DNA of 64,000 nucleotides from NCBI RefSeq assembly GCF_900018785.1, contig NZ_FCOY01000007.1:619313-683312 (forward strand), written 5' to 3'. Under the pieces are notes generated by a model. That model had not been told where the DNA came from. It saw only the letters and a list, made by a program, of their open reading frames with translations, and did no database searches. The translations under genes were made by a program, and so were the position numbers. This stretch comes from Xanthomonas massiliensis. Its GTDB lineage: Bacteria; Pseudomonadota; Gammaproteobacteria; Xanthomonadales; Xanthomonadaceae. Below, one piece after another: positions 34,832-45,031 of this stretch (within the stretch, counting starts at the first letter, position 1; every line of letters starts with the position of its first letter).

Positions 34832-36670
34832 TCAGCGCACCACCTCGAATGGCTGCTCGGCCCAGTCCTCGACGCTGCCGTCGGTGCCGTCCAGGCGCAG
34901 GCCGAGCCAGTGGCGGCCGGGCGCCAGGGCGGCCGGATCGATGCGCGCGGCGAAGCCCACGTGCGGGTGGTGCGGATCGGTGCTGATCTTCCAGTAGTCG
35001 CGCACGTCGAGCACCTGGCCGTAGTCGGCCACCGCGAATGGTCGGCCGTCCACCAGCACCTGTACCCGGTCCAGCCCGGCGCCATCCTTGAACGCCCAGC
35101 CGCGCACCTCGAACGGCGCGCTCACGTGCGTACCCGGCAGGGGAGCGTCGAGCCAGGCCATCGCCGGCGTCACGCACGGCCCCGGGCGCCGCCCGGGTGG
35201 CAGGCGGAACAGCAGGAACCGCTGCGCGCCATGGTCCACGGCAACCACGCGCCCGGGCGGCAGCGGCCCGACCAGCGCGCACACGGCGTGGTAGCGCTGC
35301 AGCAGCAACTTGTAGGGCATGTCGCTGGGCGAGAGCACCAGCAGGCGCGGCACGTCCTCGTGCGCGCCGAGCAGGCCCCACTGCGCCAGCTGGCCGCTGC
35401 GGCCATGCTTGTCGTTGAGCGGGGCCGGCAGTACCGCGATGTCGGCATCGCCGCGGACGAAGCCGAGCTCGGCACCGACCTTGAAGTTGTCGGCCAGCAC
35501 CCGGGTGCCGGCGGGCATCGCGGCCAGCTCCTCGTCCACGGCCGCGGCCAGCGTTCCCCAGCCGGCGAAGTTGCGCGGATAGAACTTGTCGCCGGCCAGC
35601 TGCGCGCGCAGCGCCGGCGTGCCCACGGCCAGGTAGTAGCCCAGCGCCGCGACCAGGCCTAGCGCGGCCAGGGCGAGCGTGGCCGCGCACCACGGCCGCG
35701 GCCAGCGCGCCAGGACCGGCGGCACCACCGCCAGCAGCGCCAGCCAGCCCGGCAGGGCCCAGTGGAAACTCACCCGCTCGGCGTCGGTGAAGAAACCGAG
35801 CACGAACACGCCCAGCACGGCGATGCCGCCGGCCAGCGCCAGCCAGCGCACCTGCGGGCCCGTGCCGGCCTGGCGCAGCGCCCGCCAGGCCGGCACGCAC
35901 AGCGCGCCGGCGAGCAGCGGCGTCACCAGCGCCGCCTGCACCAGCACGAACCACAGGCCGCTGGCATGGAAGCGCCACGGGTGCCGGTCCACGAACTGGA
36001 AGCGCAGGCCGGCCTCGTGGTGGCCGGCGTTCCATGCCAGCAGCGGCATCCACGCCGCCACGCCCATGGCCAGCGCCACCCACACGCGCACGTCGCGCAG
36101 CAGCGCGCGCCCGCGCGGCAGGCACAGCAGCGCCAGGCAGCCCGCGCCGATCACGCCGAGGAAGCGGTAGTGGCTGAGCGCGCCGATGGCCAGGCCCAGG
36201 CCCAGCTCCACCACGTGGACCGGTTCGATCCTGCGCAGCAACCGCGCGCCGGCGTGCAGGCACAGCACCGTGGCCAGGGCCATGGGCACGTCCGGCAGCG
36301 CCAGCAGGCCGAGCGTGCCCGACAGGGGCATCAGTACCGTCAGACTGGCCGCGTGCCAGCCGGCGGTGCGCCCCAGCCAGCGCCCGGCGATGCGCATCAC
36401 CCCCCACGGCAGCGCGGCGGCGATCGCCAGGAACGGCAGGCGCAGCGCCAGCGGATGCTCGCCGCCCAGGCTCACGCCCAGCCGCGCCAGCCAGGCGGTC
36501 AGTCCGGGCAGGTCCGAATAGGCCCAGGCGAGGTGCCGGCCCTCCTGCCAGTAGAACGCCTCGTCCACGAACAGCGGCAGGCGCGCGGCGACCACGAGCT
36601 TGACGATCGTGACCGCGCTCCACAGGATGAGAAAGCCATGCCGTGCACGCCTGGCGCCCTGCGTGATCAA
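34832..36670 (-). CDS. GT39/ArnT-like membrane glycosyltransferase
   Basis: A 612-residue protein. The N-terminal 350 residues hold many membrane helices. After helix one, PLFVDEAFYWQEGRHLAWAY carries the catalytic Asp-Glu pair of the PMT_2/ArnT family, followed by SDLPGLTAWLARLG. The last 120 residues (SAPFEVRGWAFKDGAGLDRV, then PHVGFAARIDPAALAPGRHW) form a soluble beta-rich domain that is unusual for ArnT. The best start is TTG at 36668-36670 with GGGGGAAGGG just upstream; no ATG is available in frame nearby. Only 24 bp separate it from the divergent moxR gene. Acceptor unknown (LPS, exopolysaccharide or protein). Confidence 0.75.
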   Translation of the reverse strand: MITQGARRARHGFLILWSAVTIVKLVVAARLPLFVDEAFYWQEGRHLAWAYSDLPGLTAWLARLGVSLGGEHPLALRLPFLAIAAALPWGVMRIAGRWLGRTAGWHAASLTVLMPLSGTLGLLALPDVPMALATVLCLHAGARLLRRIEPVHVVELGLGLAIGALSHYRFLGVIGAGCLALLCLPRGRALLRDVRVWVALAMGVAAWMPLLAWNAGHHEAGLRFQFVDRHPWRFHASGLWFVLVQAALVTPLLAGALCVPAWRALRQAGTGPQVRWLALAGGIAVLGVFVLGFFTDAERVSFHWALPGWLALLAVVPPVLARWPRPWCAATLALAALGLVAALGYYLAVGTPALRAQLAGDKFYPRNFAGWGTLAAAVDEELAAMPAGTRVLADNFKVGAELGFVRGDADIAVLPAPLNDKHGRSGQLAQWGLLGAHEDVPRLLVLSPSDMPYKLLLQRYHAVCALVGPLPPGRVVAVDHGAQRFLLFRLPPGRRPGPCVTPAMAWLDAPLPGTHVSAPFEVRGWAFKDGAGLDRVQVLVDGRPFAVADYGQVLDVRDYWKISTDPHHPHVGFAARIDPAALAPGRHWLGLRLDGTDGSVEDWAEQPFEVVR

Positions 36671-36694
36671 ACCCTTCCCCCGGCAAGATTCGAA

Positions 36695-37656
<962 letters not shown>

Positions 37657-37657
<1 letters not shown>

Positions 37658-38637
37658 TGGCCCTGGCGGGCGGCATCGTGCCTGCGCTGCGCCGGCGCCT
37701 GCAGGCCTGGGCGCGTCCGCGCCGGCCCGAGGCGCTGCCCGTGGTGCTGGACCGGCGCCGCATCTACGTGCTGCCCACGCGCTTCGGCCTGTTCGTGGCC
37801 ACGCTGCTGGCGACCATGCTGCTGGGCGCGCTCAACTACAACAACAATCCGGCGTTGCTGCTGGCGCTGCTGCTGGCCGCCGTCGCCGTGGCCAGCACCG
37901 TGGCCGCGCACCTGCAGCTCTCGGGCCTGCGCGTGGAAGCGGCCACGGCCGAGCCGGTGGCGGCCGGTCGGGACCTGCACCTGCGCCTGAGCCTGGCGTG
38001 CACGGACGCGCGTCCGCGCCGCGGCCTGCGGCTGGACTGCGACGGCCGCGAGGCCTGGTGCGGGCTGGATCCGGGCACGCCGCGCGCCGAACCGGAACTG
38101 GCGCTGCCCACCGCCACACGCGGCTGGTACCCGCTCGCGCGCCTGCGCCTGTCCACCACCCGCCCGCTCGGCCTGGTGCGCGCCTGGTCCTGGGTCTGGC
38201 CGGACGCCGCGCTGCTGGTCTATCCGGCGCCGGAACCGGACGGCCCGCCGCTGCCCGAGGGCAGCGGCGGCCGCCAGCAGATGCGCCTGCACGCGCTCGG
38301 CGAGGACCTGCACCAGCTGCGTCCGTACCGGGCCGGCGATGCGCCGCGCGCCATCGCCTGGAAGCACTCGGCGCGCCGCGACGTGCTGCTGGTGCGCGAA
38401 TACGAACGCCCGGTCGGCGAGGACATCGTGCTCGACTGGCGCGCGCTGGCCGCGCTGCCGCACGAACGCCGCATCGCCCGGCTGGCGCGCTGGATCGACC
38501 TGGCCGAGCGCAGCGGCCGCCGCTACCGGCTGCTGATCCCGGGCCACCCGCCGCTGGGGCCCGACCGCGGCCCGCAGCAACGCCACCTGTGCCTGCGCGC
38601 GCTGGCCCTGATGCCCTACGCCGATGGCCAGGCCTGA
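37657..38637 (+). CDS. DUF58 membrane protein
   Basis: A 326-residue DUF58 protein. Two closely spaced hydrophobic helices (GLFVATLLATMLLGALNY and PALLLALLLAAVAVAST) are followed by a soluble domain with the family signature LHQLRPYRAGDAPRAIAWKH and LLVREYERPVGEDIVLDWRA, which resembles a vWA fold. It overlaps moxR at its start and tgpA at its end, so the three are translationally coupled. DUF58 proteins are thought to be partners of MoxR; the cellular function is not established. Confidence 0.9.
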
Positions 38638-40600
38638 CCCCGCCCCGCCGCTGGACGCCGCGCCGCGCGCCTGGACCCTGCTGGCCGCGCTGGTGCTGCT
38701 GGCCAGCCTGCTGGTGCAACTGCCGCCGGCGCTGGCCGCGCTGTTCGGCGCGGTGGCGCTGGGGGTCGCCGCGCTGTCCTGGCGCCGCCCGTTGCCGGCG
38801 CCGGTGCGGCTGCTGCTGGTGGTGGCGATGCTGGCGGCGATCGCCTGGCAGATGGAGGGCATGCGTTTCGGCCGCGACACCGGCTGCGCGCTGCTGGCGG
38901 CGATGCTGGCGATCAAGTCCTCCGAACTGCGCGGCCTGCGCGATGGCCGCAGCCTGCTCGGCTTCGCCCTGTTCGCGCCGTTCGCCGCGTTCCTGCTCGA
39001 CCAGGGCCCGGCGACCATGGCGCTCGCCCTGGCCGGCGTGGTGCTGGCGCTGCTGGCGCTGCAGCGCCTGGCCGACGTCGAAGACCACGCCGTCCCGCCG
39101 CCGCTGCGCCGCCAGCTCGGCGGCATCGGGCGGCTGGCGCTGCTGGGCCTGCCGCTGATGCTCGCCGCGTTCTGGCTGTTCCCGCGCCTGGCCACGCCCC
39201 TGTGGGGCGTACCCGAGCGCGCCCTGGCCCGTCCCGGCCTGTCCGACACGATGGATCCCGGCGCCTGGGTCGACCTGATGGCCGACGACACGCCGGCGTT
39301 CCGGGTGCGCTTCGACGGCCAGGTGCCGGCGCCGGCACAGCGCTACTGGCGCGGGCCGGTGCTGTGGGATTTCGATGGCCGCCGCTGGACGCGCCCGTCC
39401 TGGTTCGACGGCGGCCGCGCCCCGGCACCGGCCGCCTCGGCACCGCCGCGCTGGCGCTACCAGCTCGACTACGAGCCCACCGACCGGCGCCTGCTGGTCG
39501 CCCTCGACCTGCCGCTGCAGGCCCCGCCCGGCGCCCGCCTGGCCGCCGACCACACCCTCACCAGCGAGCGCCCGCTGGCCGCGCTGACGCGCTGGACCCT
39601 GGCATCGACCCCGGCGCCCGCCACGCCCGCCGCGCTGTCGCCGGGCGAACGCCGGCGCGCGCTGGCGCTGCCGCCCGGCTACAACCCGCGCACCGTGGCC
39701 CTGGCGCGGCAATGGCGCGCCGAGGCCGGCAGCGGGGGCGACGCCACCCTCGTGCGCCGGGCGATGGACTGGATCCACCGCGACTTCAGCTACACCCTGG
39801 AGACGCCGCTGCCCGGCCACGACGGGGTGGACGAGTTCCTGTTCCGCTACCGGGCCGGCTTCTGCGAGCACTTCAGTTCCGCCTTCGTGGTGCTGATGCG
39901 CGCGGCCGGGGTCCCCGCCCGCGTGGTCACCGGTTTCGCCGGCGGCGTACGCAACCGCTTCGGCGACTACTGGGTGGTGCGGCGCATGGACGCCCATGCC
40001 TGGGCCGAGGTATGGCTGCCGGGCCAGGGCTGGACCCGGGTCGATCCGACCGCGGCAGTCGCCCCCGAGCGGGTCTACGACACCCTGGAGAACCGCCTCG
40101 GCGACGGGGGCGGCGAAGGCCAGACGAGCGGCCTGGCCGGTTGGTCCGCGCTGGCCCAGGCCGGCGATTGGCTGCGCCGCGGCTGGAACGACCTGGTGCT
40201 GTCCTTCGATGCCGGCCGGCAGCAGGCCCTGCTGCGTCCGCTGGGCATCGACCGGCTCGATCCGGCGCGCCTGGTCGCGCTGTTCGCGGCCAGTGCCGGC
40301 GGGACCCTGGCGCTGATGGCCTGGTGGCTGGCGCGCGGCGAACGCGAGCGCGATCCGTTGCTGCGCGCCTGGCACCGGCTGGGCCGGCGCTACGCCCGCC
40401 GCGGCCTGGGCCGCGAACCGTCCGAGCCGGCCGGGTGCTGGGCGGCGCGGGTGGAGCGCCTGCACCCCGGCAGCGGCCTGCCGGCGCTCAGTGATCGTTT
40501 CGCCGTGGCCCGCTATGCTCGGGGCCAGGACAGCGCTTCCCTCGCCACACTGATCCACGATCTGCATACGCATCGCCCGCCCAACGGAGCATCCCCATGA
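38624..40600 (+). CDS. tgpA: Transglutaminase-like membrane protein TgpA
   Basis: A 658-residue inner-membrane protein like TgpA of Pseudomonas aeruginosa, which is needed for viability there. The N-terminal 200 residues contain six or so helices (DUF3488). The periplasmic transglutaminase domain has Cys in RAGFCEHFSSAFVVLMRAAG, His in MDAHAWAEVWLPGQG and Asp in TRVDPTAAVAPERVY, the complete Cys-His-Asp triad. A further helix near residue 565 (LFAASAGGTLALMAWW) leads to a DUF4129-type C-terminal domain. Its start lies 14 bp inside the DUF58 gene. Confidence 0.93.
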   Translation: MARPDPAPPLDAAPRAWTLLAALVLLASLLVQLPPALAALFGAVALGVAALSWRRPLPAPVRLLLVVAMLAAIAWQMEGMRFGRDTGCALLAAMLAIKSSELRGLRDGRSLLGFALFAPFAAFLLDQGPATMALALAGVVLALLALQRLADVEDHAVPPPLRRQLGGIGRLALLGLPLMLAAFWLFPRLATPLWGVPERALARPGLSDTMDPGAWVDLMADDTPAFRVRFDGQVPAPAQRYWRGPVLWDFDGRRWTRPSWFDGGRAPAPAASAPPRWRYQLDYEPTDRRLLVALDLPLQAPPGARLAADHTLTSERPLAALTRWTLASTPAPATPAALSPGERRRALALPPGYNPRTVALARQWRAEAGSGGDATLVRRAMDWIHRDFSYTLETPLPGHDGVDEFLFRYRAGFCEHFSSAFVVLMRAAGVPARVVTGFAGGVRNRFGDYWVVRRMDAHAWAEVWLPGQGWTRVDPTAAVAPERVYDTLENRLGDGGGEGQTSGLAGWSALAQAGDWLRRGWNDLVLSFDAGRQQALLRPLGIDRLDPARLVALFAASAGGTLALMAWWLARGERERDPLLRAWHRLGRRYARRGLGREPSEPAGCWAARVERLHPGSGLPALSDRFAVARYARGQDSASLATLIHDLHTHRPPNGASP

Positions 40601-41124
40601 ACCTGCGTTTGTTGTTGCCTGCTGTCACCGCCCTCTCGCTGGCGGCCTGCGCCACTGCGCCCAAGCCGCTGCAGGGCCAGTTCGCTCCCGTCACCCCGAG
40701 CGCCTCCGTCGCTTCGCCGCAGGTGGGTACCAGCGTGCGCTGGGGCGGCAAGATCATCGCCACCAAGCCCGGCCAGGGACAGACCTGCTTCCAGATGCTC
40801 TCGCACCCGCTCGACGCCAGCGGCCGCCCGTCGGCGAGCTCGGCCGACGCCAGCGAGGGCCGCTTCCTCGCCTGCCGCAGCGGCTTCTACGACCCGGCGG
40901 TGTTCGAGCCAGGCCGCCTGGTGACCTTCATCGGCAAGATCGCCGGCTACGAGGACACCAAGATCGGCGAATACGACTACAAGCTGCCGCGCATCGAGGC
41001 CGACGTGGTCTACCTGTGGCCGGTGCAGCAGGACGTGCGCGTGGTGCCCTACCCGTACGGCCCGTGGGGCCCGTACGATCCGTGGTGGGGTCCGGGCTGG
41101 GGCCCGCGCTGGGGCCGCTGGTAA
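40597..41124 (+). CDS. Slp-family outer-membrane lipoprotein
   Basis: A 175-residue lipoprotein. The signal peptide MNLRLLLPAVTALSLAAC ends in a good lipobox with lipidated Cys18. The mature part contains VRWGGKIIATKPGQGQTCFQ and GRLVTFIGKIAGYEDTKIGE, the Slp/YeaY pattern of starvation-inducible lipoproteins. A Pro/Gly/Trp/Tyr-rich tail (YPYGPWGPYDPWWGPGWGPR) follows and is typical of xanthomonad members. It is coupled to tgpA (ATGA) and is the last gene of the operon, followed by a strong terminator. Confidence 0.88.
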   Translation: MNLRLLLPAVTALSLAACATAPKPLQGQFAPVTPSASVASPQVGTSVRWGGKIIATKPGQGQTCFQMLSHPLDASGRPSASSADASEGRFLACRSGFYDPAVFEPGRLVTFIGKIAGYEDTKIGEYDYKLPRIEADVVYLWPVQQDVRVVPYPYGPWGPYDPWWGPGWGPRWGRW

Positions 41125-41156
41125 CAGCCCCCCGGGACTCGTACCCGGCGCATGCG

Positions 41157-41183
41157 AAGAGGCCGCCCACCGGGCGGCCTCTT
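41157..41183 (+). terminator. Terminator between the slp and hit genes (possibly bidirectional)
   Basis: AAGAGGCCGCCC, loop ACC and GGGCGGCCTCTT form a perfect 12-bp stem starting 33 nt after the slp stop, followed by GCGTTTG. Because the arms are flanked by A and T it can also serve the convergent hit gene. Confidence 0.8.
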
Positions 41184-41208
41184 GCGTTTGCGGTTCGTGG
41201 CGCCGCGG

Positions 41209-41571
41209 TTACTGGCCGATCGCGCCGAAGTGGCCCAGCGGCGCGCCGGCCAGCAGATGCATGTGGATGTGGTAGACGGTCTGCCCGGCGTGCTCGCGGC
41301 AGTTCATCACGATGCGGTAGCCATCCCCGGCGAAGCCCTCGCGGCGCGCGTAGCCGGCCGCGGCCAGCGCCAGCTTGCCGATGATCCAGGCGTTGTCCTC
41401 GGTCAGGTCGTCCAGGGTCGGGATGTACAGCTTCTTGGGAATGAACAGCACGTGCACCGGCGCCTGCGGGGCGATGTCCTTGAAGCCGAGCACGTCCTCG
41501 TCCTCGTAGACGATGGTGGCCGGGATCTCGCGGCGGATGATCTTGCCGAACAGGGTGTCGTTGTCGTTCAT
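41209..41571 (-). CDS. HIT-family nucleotide hydrolase (HinT-like)
   Basis: A 120-residue histidine-triad protein that hydrolyses nucleoside phosphoramidates. It starts MNDNDTLFGKIIRREIPATI, with EDVLGFKDIAPQAPVHVLFI, VMNCREHAGQTVYHIHMHLLAG and the His-x-His-x-His triad in YHIHMH. The ATG at 41569-41571 was preferred over an ATG 12 codons upstream, because the N-terminus then matches HinT. It is separated from recR by about 60 bp, all in the same direction. Confidence 0.93.
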   Translation of the reverse strand: MNDNDTLFGKIIRREIPATIVYEDEDVLGFKDIAPQAPVHVLFIPKKLYIPTLDDLTEDNAWIIGKLALAAAGYARREGFAGDGYRIVMNCREHAGQTVYHIHMHLLAGAPLGHFGAIGQ

Positions 41572-41632
41572 GTCCCAACTCGCGTGAGTGAAGAGGTCGG
41601 CCGCCAAGCATAGCCGAGCCGCGGGGCCGCGC

Positions 41633-42226
41633 TCAGGGCACTTCGCTGCGCGAGCCGAACGCGTGCGAGAGCGTGCCGCGGTCCACGTATTCCAGTTCGC
41701 CGCCCAGCGGCAGGCCCTGGGCCAGCCGGCTCGGGCGCACCTGGTGGCGGCGCGCCAGCTGCGCCAGGTAGTGGGCGGTGGCCTCGCCCTCGACGGTGGA
41801 ATTGGTGGCGATGATCAGCTCGCGCACCTCGCCGTCGGCCAGGCGCCGTTCCAGCTGCTCCAGGCCCAGTTCGCGCGGGCCGATGCCATCCAGCGGCGAG
41901 AGCCGGCCCTGCAGCACGAAGTACACCCCGCGGAAGCCGGTGGCCAACTCGATCGCCAGGCGGTCGGCCGGCGATTCGACCACGCACAGCTGGGAGCGCT
42001 CGCGCGAGGCGCTGGCGCAGATCGGGCACAGCGCGGTCTCGCTGAAATCGCGGCACTGCGCGCAGTGGCCGATGCGCTCGACCGCCTCGGCCAGCACCTG
42101 CGCCAGGTGGCGGCCACCGTCGCGCCCGCGTTCGAGCACGTGGTAGGCCATGCGCTGGGCGGTCTTCTGGCCCACGCCGGGCAGCACCCGGAAGGCTTCG
42201 ACCAGTTGTTCGAGCAGGGAGGACAT
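41633..42226 (-). CDS. recR: Recombination protein RecR
   Basis: A 197-residue RecFOR-pathway protein that helps load RecA at gaps. The N-terminal helix-hairpin-helix is [20 protein letters not shown], the zinc finger [16 protein letters not shown], and the Toprim domain has [33 protein letters not shown] and [20 protein letters not shown]. The start [12 protein letters not shown] (ATG at 42224-42226) fits the family. It follows ebfC by about 60 bp in the classical dnaX-ebfC-recR order. Confidence 0.96.
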   Translation of the reverse strand: MSSLLEQLVEAFRVLPGVGQKTAQRMAYHVLERGRDGGRHLAQVLAEAVERIGHCAQCRDFSETALCPICASASRERSQLCVVESPADRLAIELATGFRGVYFVLQGRLSPLDGIGPRELGLEQLERRLADGEVRELIIATNSTVEGEATAHYLAQLARRHQVRPSRLAQGLPLGGELEYVDRGTLSHAFGSRSEVP

Positions 42227-42287
42227 GGGGACGATGGCCGCCAGGCACGGCACGGGGGCGTTGCCGCCGGCCCGCGCCGCGGCGCGG

Positions 42288-42608
42288 TCAGAACGGCAGC
42301 TTCATCCCCGGCGGCAGCGGCATGCCGGCGGTGAGCGCGCCCATGCGCGACTTGGATTCGGCATCGACCTTGTTGGCGGCGTCGTTGAAGGCGGCGGCGA
42401 CCAGGTCCTCGACCATCTCCTGGTCGGACAGGATGGCCGGATCGATGCGCACCTTGCGGCACTCCTTGGCGCCGGTCAGGGTCACGCTGACCATGCCGCC
42501 GCCGGCGCTGCCGGTGATCTCCAGCTTGGCGATCTCTTCCTGGGCGCGTTGCAGGTTCTCCTGCATCTTCTGCGCCTGCTGCATGAGTTGGGCGATGTTG
42601 CCTCGCAT
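42288..42608 (-). CDS. ebfC: Nucleoid-associated protein YbaB/EbfC
   Basis: A 106-residue YbaB/EbfC protein, a small dimeric DNA-binding factor. It begins [20 protein letters not shown], a coiled helix, then [20 protein letters not shown] and [20 protein letters not shown], typical of the family. It starts 7 bp after the dnaX stop. Confidence 0.95.
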   Translation of the reverse strand: MRGNIAQLMQQAQKMQENLQRAQEEIAKLEITGSAGGGMVSVTLTGAKECRKVRIDPAILSDQEMVEDLVAAAFNDAANKVDAESKSRMGALTAGMPLPPGMKLPF

Positions 42609-42615
42609 GGGCGTG

Positions 42616-44604
42616 TCACTCGTCGTAGGGGCGGATGGAATCGGGGACGACCCGCGTGCCCGGCCGGCTCACCAGCTGCTGCACCTGCGGGTCGTTCATG
42701 AAGCTTTCCTCGGCGGCCTGCATGCGCGCGCTGCGGCGCGATTCGACGCGGGCGTGGAGGGTCTGCGCCTCGAGCCCGGCGCGGCCGGCCTCGATCACGA
42801 TCTTGGGCGCCTGGCCGAGCCCCGGCGCCAGCGCCTGCGCCAGCCCGGCGACCGAGCCCGGGGACTGCAGGTACTCGAAGCCCGGCGGCAGCGCCAGGCG
42901 CAGCACGCCGTTGTCGTGGGAGACGAAGGCGGCGTGCGCGGCCAGCTGCCGCGCCGGGCCGGACAGCTCGCTGCGCGCCACCAGCGCCAGCCAGTGCTCG
43001 TTGTCGGCCAGATGCCCGGCGGCGGGCGCGGGCCGTGGCGCCACCTCGATCGCCGCTGGCGGGACGGGCGGCGCGGGCGGCGCGGACGGCGGCACCATCG
43101 CCATTTCCGGTTCGGCCCGTTCCGGTCCGGCGACCGGCACGGCGCGCGCCGCCGCGGCGGGCCGCGGCGGGGGCGTGGCGCTGAGGCCTTCCTCGCGCCA
43201 CGGCGGGGGATCGTCGTCGATAGCGCCGGCCGGGACCGGAAGATCGGGCTCGGCCACGGCCACGGCCGCGACCGGTGCCGCCGCCGCGGCCGGCGCAGGC
43301 CGCGTAGCGGGAGGCGCCGCGGCAGGCCGCTCCTGGCTGGTCGTCGCCACCGGCGGTGCTGCATGGGCCGGGGCGGTCGCGGCGGCCGCCGCCGGTGCGA
43401 CGGTCGCAGAAGCGGATACGGAAGACGGTGCGGATGCCGCGGATACCGGCGAGGACGCGGGCGCAGGCGCCGGCGAGGTGGCCGCATGCGTGCCCTGCCC
43501 GGTCCCGGTGCCCGGCGCCACCGGCGCGGCGGGCCGGAAAGCGAGCATGCGCAGCAGCGCCATCTCGAACCCGGCGCGCGGGCTGGGCGCCAGGTACAGG
43601 TCGCGGCGGCCGGCCAGCGCCATCTGGTACCACAGCTGCACCACTTCCGGGCGCAGGCGTTCGGCGAAGGCGGCCGGATCGACGCCGTCGTCCGGCAAGG
43701 CCGCGCCCGGCACCAGCTGGCGCACCTGGATGCGGTGCAACGCCTCGGCCAGCGATTCCAGCACCCCGCCCCAGTCCGGCGAGAACTCCGCCAGCGTCGC
43801 CACGGTCTGCAGCAGCCGCGCGCCGTCGCCGTCGGCCAGCGCCTGCAGCAGCGTGCCGACCTGGGTGCGGTCCACGGTGCCGAGCATGGCGCGCACCGCC
43901 GCATCGTCCAGGGTGCCGCCGGCGTAGGCGATGGCCTGGTCCAGCAGCGACAGGCCGTCGCGCAGGCTGCCGTCGGCCGCCTTGGCCAGCTGCCGGATCG
44001 CGCCGTCCTCGGCCGGGATGTTCTCGGCCGCCAGGATCCGGGTCATCTGCCCGCCGATCTGCGCCTCGTCCAGGCGCTTGAGGTTGAACTGCAGGCAACG
44101 GCTGAGCACGGTGACCGGCAGCTTCTGCGGGTCGGTGGTGGCCAGCAGGAACTTCACGTGCTCCGGCGGCTCCTCCAGCGTCTTCAGCAGCGCGTTGAAC
44201 GCCGCCTTGGACAGCATGTGCACCTCGTCGATCAGGTACACCTTGTACTTGCCGCGGCTGGGCAGGTACTGCGCGTTCTCGATCACCTCGCGCACGTCGT
44301 CCACGCCGGTGTTGGAGGCCGCGTCGATCTCCAGCAGGTCGATGTAGCGGCCCGCGTCGATGTCCAGGCAGGTCGCGCACTGGCCGCACGGCTCGGCGCT
44401 GGTGCCGTGCTCGCAGTTGAGCGACTTGGCGAAGATCCGCGCGATCGTGGTCTTGCCCACGCCGCGGGTGCCGGTGAACAGGAAGGCGTGGTGCACGCGC
44501 CCGGTGTCGAGCGCGTTGGACAGCGCGCGGACCACGTGCTCCTGGCCCACCAGCTCGGAAAACCGCTTGGGGCGCCATTTTCGGGCGAGGACGAGGTAGG
44601 ACAT
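42616..44604 (-). CDS. dnaX: DNA polymerase III tau/gamma subunit
   Basis: A 662-residue clamp-loader and polymerase-tethering subunit. MSYLVLARKWRPKRFSELVG starts the protein. Walker A is FTGTRGVGKTTIARIFAKSL, the zinc module CEHGTSAEPCGQCATC, Walker B VYLIDEVHMLSKAAFNALLK and sensor 1 LATTDPQKLPVTVLSRCLQF. Residues about 365-540 are a long Ala/Pro-rich linker of low complexity. The C-terminal domain V binds the polymerase (HWLALVARSELSGPARQLAA onwards). I saw no poly-A slippery heptamer of the E. coli type. It heads dnaX-ebfC-recR(-hit). Confidence 0.95.
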   Translation of the reverse strand: MSYLVLARKWRPKRFSELVGQEHVVRALSNALDTGRVHHAFLFTGTRGVGKTTIARIFAKSLNCEHGTSAEPCGQCATCLDIDAGRYIDLLEIDAASNTGVDDVREVIENAQYLPSRGKYKVYLIDEVHMLSKAAFNALLKTLEEPPEHVKFLLATTDPQKLPVTVLSRCLQFNLKRLDEAQIGGQMTRILAAENIPAEDGAIRQLAKAADGSLRDGLSLLDQAIAYAGGTLDDAAVRAMLGTVDRTQVGTLLQALADGDGARLLQTVATLAEFSPDWGGVLESLAEALHRIQVRQLVPGAALPDDGVDPAAFAERLRPEVVQLWYQMALAGRRDLYLAPSPRAGFEMALLRMLAFRPAAPVAPGTGTGQGTHAATSPAPAPASSPVSAASAPSSVSASATVAPAAAAATAPAHAAPPVATTSQERPAAAPPATRPAPAAAAAPVAAVAVAEPDLPVPAGAIDDDPPPWREEGLSATPPPRPAAAARAVPVAGPERAEPEMAMVPPSAPPAPPVPPAAIEVAPRPAPAAGHLADNEHWLALVARSELSGPARQLAAHAAFVSHDNGVLRLALPPGFEYLQSPGSVAGLAQALAPGLGQAPKIVIEAGRAGLEAQTLHARVESRRSARMQAAEESFMNDPQVQQLVSRPGTRVVPDSIRPYDE

Positions 44605-44672
44605 CAGGCGACCGTCTTCATCTGGACGGTCATTGTGCCACGCCCGTCAACCGCCGCCGCCGCGACGCCGGC

Positions 44673-44701
44673 TTGTCGGCACCGGCCCGGGCCAGTAGAA
44701 T
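44673..44701 (+). promoter_or_regulatory. Sigma-70 promoter of tRNA-Ser(GGA)
   Basis: TTGTCG (44673-44678), 17-bp spacer and TAGAAT (44696-44701). The predicted start is near 44708, 30 nt before the mature tRNA. It may also drive the SRP RNA gene behind it. Confidence 0.62.
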
Positions 44702-44737
44702 CCGCCTCCCTGTCGTGCCTGTCGGCGCCCCAGGTCC

Positions 44738-44830
44738 GGAGAGGTGTCCGAGTGGTTGAAGGAGCACGCCTGGAAAGTGTGTAAGCGTCTAAACCGCGCT
44801 TCGGGGGTTCGAATCCCCCTCTCTCCGCCA
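44738..44830 (+). tRNA. tRNA-Ser (anticodon GGA)
   Basis: A 93-nt class II tRNA with encoded CCA. Acceptor GGAGAGG pairs with CCTCTCC, discriminator G, anticodon loop CTGGAAA (anticodon GGA), a long variable arm, and T-arm GGGTTCGAATCCC. It stands upstream of the SRP RNA gene in the same direction. Confidence 0.95.
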
Positions 44831-44923
44831 TACATGCGAGTCCCTCGCAAGAGCCCGCGCTTCCACCTGCGGGCTCGATCGGGAAAGCAAACGGCCGCGC
44901 CCCGGGCGCGGCTTCGTCTCTAT

Positions 44924-45031
44924 GGTGGCCCCGTCGGCCCCTCGCGACGCTAGATCGAAAATCCCGCCAGGGCCGGAAGGCAGCAACGGTATCGATCGAC
45001 GCGGGCGCCGAGGCCAGCCGGCGGGGCCACC
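44924..45031 (+). ncRNA. ffs: 4.5S RNA (signal recognition particle RNA, small bacterial type)
   Basis: 108 nt folding into one long hairpin: the 5' end GGTGGCCCCGTCGGCC pairs with the 3' end GGCCAGCCGGCGGGGCCACC. The conserved apical domain is AGGGCCGGAAGGCAGCAACG, with the GGAA tetraloop and the AGCA side of the Ffh-binding internal loop. Size and shape match the E. coli-type 4.5S RNA. It lies 94 nt after tRNA-Ser(GGA). No clear promoter is seen directly before it, although a GC hairpin at 44894-44912 precedes it, so it may be processed from the tRNA transcript. Its 3' half is repeated downstream. Confidence 0.93.

Noticed and set aside
44851-44912. GC hairpins between tRNA-Ser(GGA) and the SRP RNA called as a terminator
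   Set aside because: Stems are good but neither is followed by a T tract, and the SRP RNA begins 12 nt later without its own clear promoter, so co-transcription is at least as likely.
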